From contig JBMHCX010000009.1 in assembly GCA_049889695.1 (NCBI GenBank), positions 226,955-290,954 on the forward strand: 64,000 nt of DNA, read 5' to 3'. The first letter of the stretch is position 1, and each line of letters begins with the position of its first letter. The translations under genes and the position numbers were made by a program. Shown one piece after another: positions 1-7,231 of this stretch. The notes below the pieces were generated by a model that saw only the letters and a program-made list of their open reading frames with translations, was not told the origin of the DNA and searched no databases. Source of the DNA: WTJH01 sp049889695 (lineage in GTDB: Bacteria; Bacteroidota; Bacteroidia; Flavobacteriales; Flavobacteriaceae).

Positions 1-418
1 CGTGTACTTCATCTGGCGTACAGTTTTCTTTATCGACCTTGTTGACTACCACTATAGGTTTTAACTTAAGGTCAATGGCTTTTTGCAATACAAAACGCGT
101 CTGTGGCATAGGGCCTTCGAAAGCATCAACCAATAAGAGAACACCATCAGCCATGTTTAGAACGCGCTCGACCTCGCCTCCAAAGTCCGCGTGACCGGGG
201 GTGTCAATAATATTAATCTTTGTCCCTTTGTATTGCACCGATACATTTTTTGAAAGGATGGTAATTCCTCGCTCTCGCTCCAAATCATTGTTATCTAGGA
301 TAAGGTCCCCTGTTTCTTGATGGGCTTCAAACAGGGCACAGTGATGTAAAATCTTATCAACTAATGTAGTTTTCCCGTGGTCTACGTGAGCAATGATGGC
401 GATGTTCCGGATGGACAT
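1..418 (-). CDS. typA: Translational GTPase TypA/BipA, N-terminal part (gene runs off the left edge)
   Basis: About 139 codons are present, read on the minus strand from the ATG at 416-418. TypA/BipA is a ribosome-binding GTPase of the EF-G superfamily linked to ribosome assembly and stress adaptation. The G motifs appear in order: G1 AHVDHGKT near residue 10, the switch I segment ERERGIT, G3 DTPGHADF and G4 NKVD. The N-terminus (SIRNIAIIAHVDHGKTT) fits TypA better than LepA, which normally has AHIDHGKST. The rest of the protein is outside the window. A consensus -7 box lies 17 nt upstream of the start. Confidence 0.93.
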   Translation of the reverse strand, partial: MSIRNIAIIAHVDHGKTTLVDKILHHCALFEAHQETGDLILDNNDLERERGITILSKNVSVQYKGTKINIIDTPGHADFGGEVERVLNMADGVLLLVDAFEGPMPQTRFVLQKAIDLKLKPIVVVNKVDKENCTPDEVH

Positions 419-434
419 GATTTTAAATTTTGCG

Positions 435-442
435 CAAAGATA
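435..442 (-). promoter_or_regulatory. typA promoter, -7 element
   Basis: Minus-strand TATCTTTG matches the Bacteroidota -7 consensus TAnnTTTG and sits 17 nt upstream of the typA start codon. No clear TTG -33 box was found at the usual spacing. Confidence 0.5.
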
Positions 443-455
443 GTCCTTCTCCGTC

Positions 456-467
456 GGTCCTAGGACC
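456..467. repeat. 12-bp perfect palindrome upstream of typA
   Basis: GGTCCTAGGACC is a perfect palindrome 14 bp upstream of the typA -7 box. It could be an operator; nothing else in the sequence supports a function. Confidence 0.35.
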
Positions 468-660
468 TATATCTCAGTTTTCTTTCTGCGGGGGATTTAA
501 GGTGTTTTATCGGTTATGTGATTGTGCTTTAGATCACTATAAAAAGTTTAAAGCCATCATCTACACTAATGGAGTATAACGACGGGTGCCACCTGATTTT
601 TTTTTCGGTGAAATACAACTTTAATTTAAACGTTTAATGCCCCTAAATACCGTGTGCGTC

Positions 661-691
661 TTTGCTAAGGCTGGGTATTTTCTTATTTTTG
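661..691 (+). promoter_or_regulatory. ssrA promoter (TTTG-N19-TATTTTTG)
   Basis: TTTG at 661-664 and TATTTTTG at 684-691 match both elements of the Bacteroidota sigma-A promoter with a 19-nt spacer. The mature tmRNA begins 21 nt after the -7 box, which leaves a short 5' leader for RNase P to remove. Confidence 0.7.
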
Positions 692-712
692 TAAATGAGT
701 TCCTTGACAAAT

Positions 713-1112
713 GGGGTCGACTGGTTTTGACAGCAGATGCCATAAGAATGTAAGCAAGTCGAGCGCTAAAATACAGCTCGTAAATCTCATGTTTTAGCTT
801 TTTAAATGGCGAAAATAACTACGCTCTAGCTGCATAATCTGACCGAATTATAGTACGTCAATGCCAAGTCCCGACTAGGTTGGGAAGCTGGATGTCTCCT
901 AATAGCCCTTGTTGACGGCGATTAATTTAGAGGCACCATAAAAGTCAACAGCGAAATGCATCGGCATCGGATGTGTTTTGAACTTAAGATGCTACGATAG
1001 ATATGGGTAGTTTTTGACCAGTATCTTTCCGACAATTAAGCAGAAACTAAGCTTGTAGAAAGCCTTTTTATCGTTTGTTTGGACGCGGGTTCGATTCCCG
1101 CCGACTCCACCA
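713..1112 (+). ncRNA. ssrA: Transfer-messenger RNA (tmRNA)
   Basis: One-piece tmRNA that rescues stalled ribosomes and tags the unfinished peptide for proteolysis. The 5' end GGGGTCG (713-719) pairs with CGACTCC (1102-1108) to form the tRNA-like acceptor stem, with one G-U pair. The T-arm contains GGTTCGATTCC, and the 3' CCA is encoded at 1110-1112. The tag reading frame at 808-837 encodes GENNYALAA followed by TAA; the hydrophobic ALAA end is the ClpXP/Tsp recognition signal. Charged Ala would precede the encoded residues. A consensus promoter lies directly upstream. The open frame antisense to its 3' part is not a gene. Confidence 0.97.
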
Positions 1113-1207
1113 CATGATACAAGTACATATTTTTTAAGATTTGTCCTCATTTTTTCGGGGATTCCTTTTCTATTCAAAAGAACCCTCGAAAAATCATCCA
1201 TTCTATT

Positions 1208-1254
1208 CGTTCGATTTTTTCCAGTCAAATTCACTTTTCTGGGAAAATCGAACG
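1208..1254. repeat. Long inverted repeat downstream of ssrA
   Basis: The arm at 1208-1224 and the arm at 1239-1254 pair over 11 perfect base pairs starting CGTTCGATTTT. One G-T pair, a single bulged T and four further pairs (CCAG/CTGG) follow, around a 14-nt loop. There is no T-tract, so it is not a typical intrinsic terminator. It lies between ssrA and the oppositely oriented glycosyltransferase. Confidence 0.6.
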
Positions 1255-1375
1255 TATTGGTGTTACTTGTGTCTTCTACTTCTTTAATGTAATTAGATGG
1301 GTTTTCTTAAACCTGAGTTTAAAGGCAATAGAGTGCTGACGTATGGCCCCTTCTTCAATACATTATGATGTGAGA

Positions 1376-2170
1376 TTACTCTATCCGCTTCTTTAATTCA
1401 ACGATATATTTATCCATAGTGGGATCGTTTTTAATATCGTTAAGGTCAAAGTTGTCAAAATAATTTAACCCGCGTTTTTTATCAAATCTCGCTCTTCCAC
1501 GACTGCGTTTTTCCAAAAACTCCTCGTAACTCTTAATCGCGTAGTGATTTACCCGTATTTGATCGGATACAGGGACTCTATCCCAAAATCGCTTTTTGGT
1601 AATGTTTCCGTTAGAGTCGATATACCTCCCCAAAATAACAGGTCGATGGGCCGAAAAAAACCTTAAAACTAATCTTGGATTCAGAATGACTTTTATATGT
1701 CGATTAAGTTTGTGGTCGGGCAGAGAACGGTCCTTAAACCGTTCCATGACAAAGCCTTTTTTTCTTTCTTTAGCTCCGCCACTACCATAAACCAACCAAT
1801 TGATTTGAACGCCCGAAAACTTACCCAAACTGCGCAAATAGTCTGGTATGGTTTTGTGTTTAATGGGAACGATAAATTCATCAATATCTAAAAAACCCAT
1901 ATACTTAGTGTTCCGTTTATGCTTTCGCACACAGTTGGCATAGGCCTTGAGTTGCATTTTTTTTCCCGGAAAATAACAGTACTCCACTACATTACTGTCG
2001 ATGTAGGGCTGCAATATTTCTCGAGTGTTGTCGGCACTCTCGTTGTCATAGATGAAAAACTTTTCAACCCCCAACATTTTATGGTATTCAATCCATTCTT
2101 GAAAATAGCGCCCTTCGTTTTTTGCTATTGCACAAAGGGTTAGATTAAATTGATATTTTCTTTTAAACAT
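1376..2170 (-). CDS. Glycosyltransferase family 92-like protein
   Basis: 264 residues, predicted cytoplasmic. It contains IAKNEGRYFQEWIEYH (residues 15-30), YDNESADNT (41-49) and LDIDEF (94-99). These are the nucleotide-sugar and metal-binding signatures of GT-A enzymes of the GT92 / Glyco_tranf_2_4 type. It probably adds a sugar to a surface glycan; donor and acceptor cannot be told. It is transcribed away from the Stealth pair that starts at 2348, and the spacer carries an inverted repeat and -7 boxes for both directions. The cluster begins 264 bp beyond the end of ssrA. Confidence 0.75.
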   Translation of the reverse strand: MFKRKYQFNLTLCAIAKNEGRYFQEWIEYHKMLGVEKFFIYDNESADNTREILQPYIDSNVVEYCYFPGKKMQLKAYANCVRKHKRNTKYMGFLDIDEFIVPIKHKTIPDYLRSLGKFSGVQINWLVYGSGGAKERKKGFVMERFKDRSLPDHKLNRHIKVILNPRLVLRFFSAHRPVILGRYIDSNGNITKKRFWDRVPVSDQIRVNHYAIKSYEEFLEKRSRGRARFDKKRGLNYFDNFDLNDIKNDPTMDKYIVELKKRIE

Positions 2171-2212
2171 AAATCTTAAAACGAAATCTTATGGTTATCT
2201 GATTGTAACGGT

Positions 2213-2220
2213 CAAAAATA
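2213..2220 (-). promoter_or_regulatory. -7 element for the GT92-like gene
   Basis: Minus-strand TATTTTTG (TAnnTTTG consensus), 42 nt upstream of the start at 2170. No good TTG box at standard spacing. Confidence 0.45.
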
Positions 2221-2239
2221 TCTCTTTTTAGAGTTTAAA

Positions 2240-2264
2240 CTAAAGTTTAATATACAAACTTTAG
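2240..2264. repeat. Inverted repeat between divergent glycan genes
   Basis: CTAAAGTTT (2240-2248) and AAACTTTAG (2256-2264) are perfect 9-bp arms with a 7-nt spacer. It sits between the outward-facing -7 boxes of the GT92-like gene and the Stealth operon, where a shared operator would be expected. Confidence 0.5.
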
Positions 2265-2302
2265 AGGGCTATTTACCTCCCTAAATACGCTTAGATTTAT
2301 TC

Positions 2303-2310
2303 TATATTTG
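2303..2310 (+). promoter_or_regulatory. -7 element for the first Stealth operon
   Basis: TATATTTG matches TAnnTTTG exactly and lies 37 nt upstream of the start at 2348. No clear -33 box. Confidence 0.5.
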
Positions 2311-2347
2311 CCAGAATGTACACTAATCGAATGAAGGACCACACACC

Positions 2348-3346
2348 ATGGAAATAGATTTTGTAATTACTTGGGTGGATATGAACGACACTAAATGGCA
2401 ACGCGATTTTGTCAAGTATTCAAACAAAACAGTAAATGAGAAAAACTCTGTTTCTGTGGCGCGTTTTCGGGATTATGGTTTATTAAAATTCTGGTTCCGC
2501 GGTATTGAAAAATTTACCCCTTGGGTACGCAAAATACATTTTGTAACCTGTGGACAAAAACCTGAATGGCTAGACGAAAATCATCCAAAAATTAACCTGG
2601 TTCATCACAAAGATTTTATTCCAAAGCAGTTTTTACCCAGCTACAACTCCGTGGTGATTGAACGCTACATGCACAAAATTCCTGGGTTGACAGAGCATTT
2701 TGTGTATTTCAACGATGATTTTTACATCATTAATCATTTAGATAAAAGTCGCTTTTTTCAAAATGGTTTACCCTGTGATATTTCCATTTTTCAATACAAC
2801 CCAAATTGGTCACAATGGTATATACGTATCAAGAATAACATCAGGCTCATCAATCAACATTTTCACAAAAAGGAAGTCATGAATCGCTTTTATGACAAGT
2901 GGTACAACCCTATCTACGGAAAAAAATTGTGGATGAATTACTTGATGAAGTTTTATTCAAAGTTTATTACGTTGCGTACGCCTCACAATGCACAACCTTT
3001 TTTAAAAAGTATGTTTGAAGACGTCTGGAAACATTGTGAGATGGAATTGACAGAAACTTCAGTAAACAGATTTCGTGCAGTGACCGACTATACCCCGGAG
3101 CTATTTCGTGCTTGGCAAATGTGTACCGGTAATTTTACGCCCTACAACACCTATAGTGACACCAAAATGTTTTCACTCATGGTTCCTCCAAAGCAAAAAA
3201 AAGCCTTAGAGGTCATTCGAAATCAATCTTACAAACTTATATGTCTTAACGACAATGTTCGCATCCGTAATTACGAACAGGTTATTGGCAATATTAAAGA
3301 AGCTTTTGAAAGTATTTTGCCAAAGAAATCGAGTTTTGAACTCTAG
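2348..3346 (+). CDS. Stealth-family sugar-phosphate transferase
   Basis: 332 residues. Stealth proteins transfer hexose-1-phosphate units to build phosphodiester-linked capsule or surface glycans. Conserved region 1 is DFVITWVDMND at residues 4-14 (usually DxVYxWVDGxD). Region 2 follows over about residues 38-135: RFRDYGLLKFWFRGIEKF, then WVRKIHFVT, LPSYNSVVIE and the acidic FNDDFY. A later LRTPHNAQPFLK segment fits region 3. It is followed after only 7 nt by a glycosyltransferase gene, so the two are probably co-translated. Acceptor and donor are unknown. Confidence 0.85.
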   Translation: MEIDFVITWVDMNDTKWQRDFVKYSNKTVNEKNSVSVARFRDYGLLKFWFRGIEKFTPWVRKIHFVTCGQKPEWLDENHPKINLVHHKDFIPKQFLPSYNSVVIERYMHKIPGLTEHFVYFNDDFYIINHLDKSRFFQNGLPCDISIFQYNPNWSQWYIRIKNNIRLINQHFHKKEVMNRFYDKWYNPIYGKKLWMNYLMKFYSKFITLRTPHNAQPFLKSMFEDVWKHCEMELTETSVNRFRAVTDYTPELFRAWQMCTGNFTPYNTYSDTKMFSLMVPPKQKKALEVIRNQSYKLICLNDNVRIRNYEQVIGNIKEAFESILPKKSSFEL

Positions 3347-3353
3347 GCTTCCG

Positions 3354-4133
3354 ATGCAAAAAAAGCAAATCATTGTATCCTTAACTTCTTTTCCTGTGGC
3401 TTTGCCTTTCGCAGCTCAGGCAATACGGTCAATTCTAGAGGGTTCAGTTCTTCCAGATAAAATAGTGCTGTACCTAACGGCTGAACAGTTCCCTGATGGC
3501 AAACTCCCAGCAGAGATAGAAAATCTATTATCGTTAAATTCAATTTTTGAAGTTAGATTTTACCATGAGGCTATTCGCTCCTACACCAAGTTAATCCCGG
3601 CAATACAAGATTTTCCGAATGACATTATAGTAACAATTGACGATGATGTACGCTATCATAAGCATATGCTAAAACGCCTACTGAACCGTCATCAGAAATA
3701 CCCCAAAGCAATCATTGGTCACCGTATAAGACGTATCAAGTTAAATGCGAGGTATCGAAAATGGAAATGTTATAAGCATATAAGTCTATTGACACGCAGT
3801 TTCCGACCAAGTTTTAGAAATTTACAAACGGGTGTAGGTGGCGTTTTATATCCACCACATTCCTTATCTAAAGAAATGCTCAAATCAGAAGTATTTATGC
3901 AGTTGGCTCCCACGGTAGACGATATATGGTTTTGGGCTGCAGCAGTTGCAAATGGCACCAAAATTACGCCCATACCTCTTGGTTTTTGGCGTCAACCCGA
4001 CCTTGAAAAACCCTCCAAAGTCTCTTTAAAAAGCACCAATGTGTTCTCTAGTATTGATGTGAATCGTACCGTTTTTGAAAGCATCCTGCAAAAATACCCA
4101 ACCATTAAACAACGATTTGACAGGAATAGATAA
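3354..4133 (+). CDS. GT-A type glycosyltransferase, partner of the first Stealth gene
   Basis: 260 residues from the ATG at 3354. I chose this start because longer versions overlap the Stealth gene and add an unrelated N-terminus; the paralog at 5250-6044 also starts close to this point. Features are IIVSLTSFP near the N-terminus, a DDD metal-binding motif at residues 96-98 (VTIDDDVRYHKHML), TGVGGVLYPP, and PTVDDIWFWAAAVANG as the probable acceptor/catalytic loop. It resembles GT2-fold enzymes; the family number is not certain. It closely resembles the paralog along its whole length, including the NR..FE.IL.KYP.I.QR ending. Confidence 0.75.
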   Translation: MQKKQIIVSLTSFPVALPFAAQAIRSILEGSVLPDKIVLYLTAEQFPDGKLPAEIENLLSLNSIFEVRFYHEAIRSYTKLIPAIQDFPNDIIVTIDDDVRYHKHMLKRLLNRHQKYPKAIIGHRIRRIKLNARYRKWKCYKHISLLTRSFRPSFRNLQTGVGGVLYPPHSLSKEMLKSEVFMQLAPTVDDIWFWAAAVANGTKITPIPLGFWRQPDLEKPSKVSLKSTNVFSSIDVNRTVFESILQKYPTIKQRFDRNR

Positions 4134-4309
4134 GCGTAGACTTAAAATATTACACTTCACTTGAATTAAAGATTTAAGCTGAATATAGGTTGATCAACTT
4201 CTACAACCCCATCAATGACGGATGCGGAAAATTTACACTCGTCATTGTCAGCTGTAGGTAGAGCCATACACATCTGACAACAGATGTTTAAGGACTTCTA
4301 TCATTTCAT

Positions 4310-5260
4310 TTATTTCTCAAATTCTGATTTTTCAGGAAAGCGACTATTTAACCAAACTTTCAACTTCTTACGGTCATTATCATCAGCATATTCAGTGTCA
4401 TTCAAACAAAAAAATGTTGGGTTAAATTTTTGAAGTTTTTCGTAATGCCTGTCTTTTTGGATATGCAAATGAAGTGATTCTTTGCTTGAAACGTATTGTA
4501 AGTACCCACGCTTTTCAGCTAAGGCGACATATGAATAAATAATACGCTGGACATCATTTGCACTCCGAATATGATTCATTTTCGTAAGATCAATTTCATC
4601 TTTAAAAATTTGCTCTGCAACACGCAAGCAGTCGCTTTTTAAGTAACTATCTATATTATGATGTGGCAATCCATTATAATAAATCCCAAATTTATGCTTT
4701 ACCAATTCAGCAGCATTAAATAAAGCTTTACTATAAAGTTTGTGAGGCTTTTTCAAAATTTGTTCGCGTAAAAACCAACGAAATCTTCTAAACGGTTTTC
4801 GATTAAGCCGTATGATAGGGAATCCGTCCTTTGTAAAAAAATTGGTTGGCAAAATAGTTTTGTTCAGAAACATATCATCATTTGACAATAGAAAGTGCTC
4901 CGAAAGATTTGGTATTTTATATAAAAAATGTTCTAATACATTTGAGTTAAAACATGGCAAACTTTTAGACGGCAATATGTCATTTTGATCTATAATTTGG
5001 ATTTTAGGATTTGAAATGTCGAGCCATTTCGGTGTTTGATTATCCGTTACAATAAAAATTTTCCTGATCCAAGACGCATATCTTTCAACTGATCGTAAGC
5101 TGTATTTTAATTCGTCATTATTTAAATATCGTCCATTGAAATTTGTGGATGAATTTTCCACTTTTCTTCCAAAAAAGGCATTGCGCTTTGCTAGCCATTC
5201 GGGGTCGTTGCCATCTACCCATAGATAAACTAAATCAATGCTCGGGATATCACCTTTCAT
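4310..5260 (-). CDS. Stealth-family sugar-phosphate transferase, second copy
   Basis: About 316 residues from the ATG at 5258-5260; a start at 5308 is possible but would overlap the upstream gene by 59 bp. Region 1 is DLVYLWVDGNDPEW (residues 9-22), closer to the family consensus than the first copy. Region 2 has NDELKYSLRSVERY, WIRKIFIVTDNQTPKWL, LPCFNSNVLEHFLYKIP and LLSNDDMFL. With the chosen start it overlaps the preceding glycosyltransferase gene by 11 bp, which suggests coupled translation. The sequence is AT-rich. Confidence 0.85.
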   Translation of the reverse strand: MKGDIPSIDLVYLWVDGNDPEWLAKRNAFFGRKVENSSTNFNGRYLNNDELKYSLRSVERYASWIRKIFIVTDNQTPKWLDISNPKIQIIDQNDILPSKSLPCFNSNVLEHFLYKIPNLSEHFLLSNDDMFLNKTILPTNFFTKDGFPIIRLNRKPFRRFRWFLREQILKKPHKLYSKALFNAAELVKHKFGIYYNGLPHHNIDSYLKSDCLRVAEQIFKDEIDLTKMNHIRSANDVQRIIYSYVALAEKRGYLQYVSSKESLHLHIQKDRHYEKLQKFNPTFFCLNDTEYADDNDRKKLKVWLNSRFPEKSEFEK

Positions 5261-6044
5261 CTTCAATTCTTTGTTGGATTGCTGGATATTTTTCAAGTAT
5301 TTTCTCAAAGGCGGAACGGTTCAAATCCGTACCTCTTTTGAAGTTAGTGGTTTTTAGGGAGAGATTTTCGGGTTTTTCTAATCCACGTGGTTTGTTATGC
5401 TTTCCGAAGGGATAGGGAACTATGTAGGTGCCGTTGCTTACTGCCGCAGCCCAAAACCAGATATCGTCTGTTGTGGGTGCTATTTCTCTAAATAAATCGG
5501 AATCCAACATTTCCTTGTCCAAAGAGTTTGGAGGATACAAAACACCTCCAACACCCGTTTGTATGTTTTTAAAACTAAAGTTTAGCCGCTGGGTAAAAAA
5601 ATGGTACCAACGATATTTTTTCCATTGACGATAGGGAGCATTAAGTTTTATTTTTTTAGCTCGATTGGCAATAATCGCGTCTGGAATCTGTGCATGTAGG
5701 TGAAGTAAGTCTCCCAGCATATGCTTATGATACTTAACATCATCGTCTATTGTAACAATTATGTCGTTTGGAAAATCTTTCAGTGCGGGAATCAATTTTC
5801 GATAGGAACGAATTTCTTCATCATAATTCCTAATCTCAAATAAGGGGTTATTTTTCGCTAGAGTCGTCAGCTCTACAGGAATTTCACTGTCTTTGAATTG
5901 TGAAAACGTAAGATATAGAACCACTTTATCAGGCAAAGTATTGCCTGATAAGATAGACTTAATTGCATCTTTTGCATAGCGTATTGCAGCTGGAAAAGAG
6001 GTTAAGGATACAATTACTTTTTTCTGATTCAACATGTTTTTCAT
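5250..6044 (-). CDS. GT-A type glycosyltransferase, partner of the second Stealth gene
   Basis: 264 residues, clearly paralogous to the protein at 3354-4133. Shared blocks are VIVSLTSFP, NDIIVTIDDDVKYHKHML (metal-binding DDD at residues 100-102), NIQTGVGGVLYPP and TDDIWFWAAAVSNGT. It is the first gene of a two-gene minus-strand unit with Stealth second, so the gene order is reversed relative to the plus-strand pair. It probably supplies a glycosyl transfer step for the same phosphoglycan. Substrates cannot be read from the sequence. Confidence 0.75.
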   Translation of the reverse strand: MKNMLNQKKVIVSLTSFPAAIRYAKDAIKSILSGNTLPDKVVLYLTFSQFKDSEIPVELTTLAKNNPLFEIRNYDEEIRSYRKLIPALKDFPNDIIVTIDDDVKYHKHMLGDLLHLHAQIPDAIIANRAKKIKLNAPYRQWKKYRWYHFFTQRLNFSFKNIQTGVGGVLYPPNSLDKEMLDSDLFREIAPTTDDIWFWAAAVSNGTYIVPYPFGKHNKPRGLEKPENLSLKTTNFKRGTDLNRSAFEKILEKYPAIQQRIEDER

Positions 6045-6466
6045 TAGTCCATTAGGTTCGGAGATCCTTTTATAAACAGAGGATAAACGCTTTTGATGCG
6101 CATAATCAACACTTTAATGGTCCATTAAAATAGCATTATGTACAAATCTTTATCGTCGATTTACTCCTGTAAAAGTATGCTATTTTCTAAGGGATTAAAA
6201 AGAGTGCTTAAACCTTTTTGAATATCGTTTTGGATCGCTCATTCAGATGTAGTGTAGAAATAATTCATCAGTCAAAGACCTTCCTCCAAAATATCTTCGA
6301 TTCCGTTTTTACAGTTATTCAATACCGTATAATTGCAAATGGATTCTTTTAGTTTTACAGTAGTTTCCTACTTTATTCCTTTACATTGCTTACAAAATAC
6401 ATCCTCATTTTCTACCATAATTCTCTAACTTGCAGACGCTGTAGAGATCTACACAAAACTATATCT
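6045..6466. other. Intergenic region, 422 bp, no gene seen
   Basis: This separates two divergently transcribed genes. Apart from a 17-bp inverted repeat at 6113-6129, I see no convincing reading frame, RNA gene or terminator. Confidence 0.5.
6113..6129. repeat. 17-bp inverted repeat upstream of the glycosyltransferase
   Basis: TTTAATGG and CCATTAAA flank a single T: perfect 8-bp arms, 69 bp upstream of the glycosyltransferase start at 6044. Size and position suit a dimeric repressor site. Confidence 0.45.
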
Positions 6467-6898
6467 ATGTTTCGAAAAATTATTCTCCCCGTACTGGGAG
6501 CGTTTTTACTGCTTCAATGTAGTGATACTGCTGAAAGTCCAACCCTCGATATTGATCCACAACTGATTGGGAAATGGAAAATCCGTCGCCCCAACACCTC
6601 CAAAACAACAGATGTTTGCTATGTCAATCAGATCGTTATTGGAGAACAAAGTGTACAAGTGCAATTCATCTCCGCCAAAAATGGCGTTCAACGGAATCAT
6701 GAATATCTGGGCGCCTACCGCATGGAAAATGGGAACCTCGTTTTGCCAGAAATTATGCAGATGAACAACGTACAGCTTATTCAAGGGCAATTGTACTTTG
6801 AATTCGTCTATGATCCGGAATTAGAATTCTTTTGCAGTTGGGTGAATTGGCAGGAAGAACACCTACACGATCCGTTTGGTGCCATCGGTGAACGTTAG
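6467..6898 (+). CDS. Small lipoprotein of unknown function
   Basis: 143 residues from the ATG at 6467. This start gives a compact type II signal peptide (FRKIILP, then a hydrophobic core) ending in LLLQC, with Cys18 as the lipidation site. The mature part has IGKWKI near its start and alternating hydrophobic/polar strands. That pattern resembles the lipocalin-like or META-like small beta-barrels common in Bacteroidota, but I cannot name a family. It stands alone, with over 300 bp of non-coding DNA on each side. The acidic residue missing at +2 (Ser follows Cys) suggests outer-membrane rather than inner-membrane retention. Confidence 0.65.
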   Translation: MFRKIILPVLGAFLLLQCSDTAESPTLDIDPQLIGKWKIRRPNTSKTTDVCYVNQIVIGEQSVQVQFISAKNGVQRNHEYLGAYRMENGNLVLPEIMQMNNVQLIQGQLYFEFVYDPELEFFCSWVNWQEEHLHDPFGAIGER

Positions 6899-7231
6899 GT
6901 CTTGAAACGTCAGCAATCGTCTTGTTTTTTGCTGAAAACTTCTGTAGTGTAGTCTTAAAGAAAGCTTCGCTATCTCGTGAGTCGCTAAATAATTTAATGT
7001 TTATGGTTTATGCACCATGTAGCTCTGGTCCATTGAACCTATCGCAGCCGAAAGACTTGGAGTTCAAAGTCGATAAAAGAATCGAAGCCTAGTTTTCGCT
7101 TTTAAAATACAACCCAATAATTTTTTCTACACCCTGAATTTAAGCTGTCCCAAATAATGGATTTAAACATTTTGATTACTTTTAAATTTTAAGCTATACC
7201 TATAGCGTTAATCATCTTTTAAACCCAAAAC
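6899..7231. other. Intergenic region, 333 bp, no feature seen
   Basis: No open frame with protein-like composition, no terminator hairpin with a T-tract and no full promoter match was found. Confidence 0.5.

Noticed and set aside
1..418. LepA or EF-G instead of TypA at the left edge
   Set aside because: The N-terminal IRNIAIIAHVDHGKTT is the TypA form; LepA has AHIDHGKST and EF-G a longer N-terminus.
992..1234. 80-codon minus-strand open frame over the 3' end of ssrA
   Set aside because: It is antisense to the tRNA-like domain of tmRNA and has no protein-like features.
1113..6466. Duplicate of the ssrA 3' end marking an integrated island
   Set aside because: Scanning by eye found no second copy of the GACTCCACCA-containing end in the window and no integrase.
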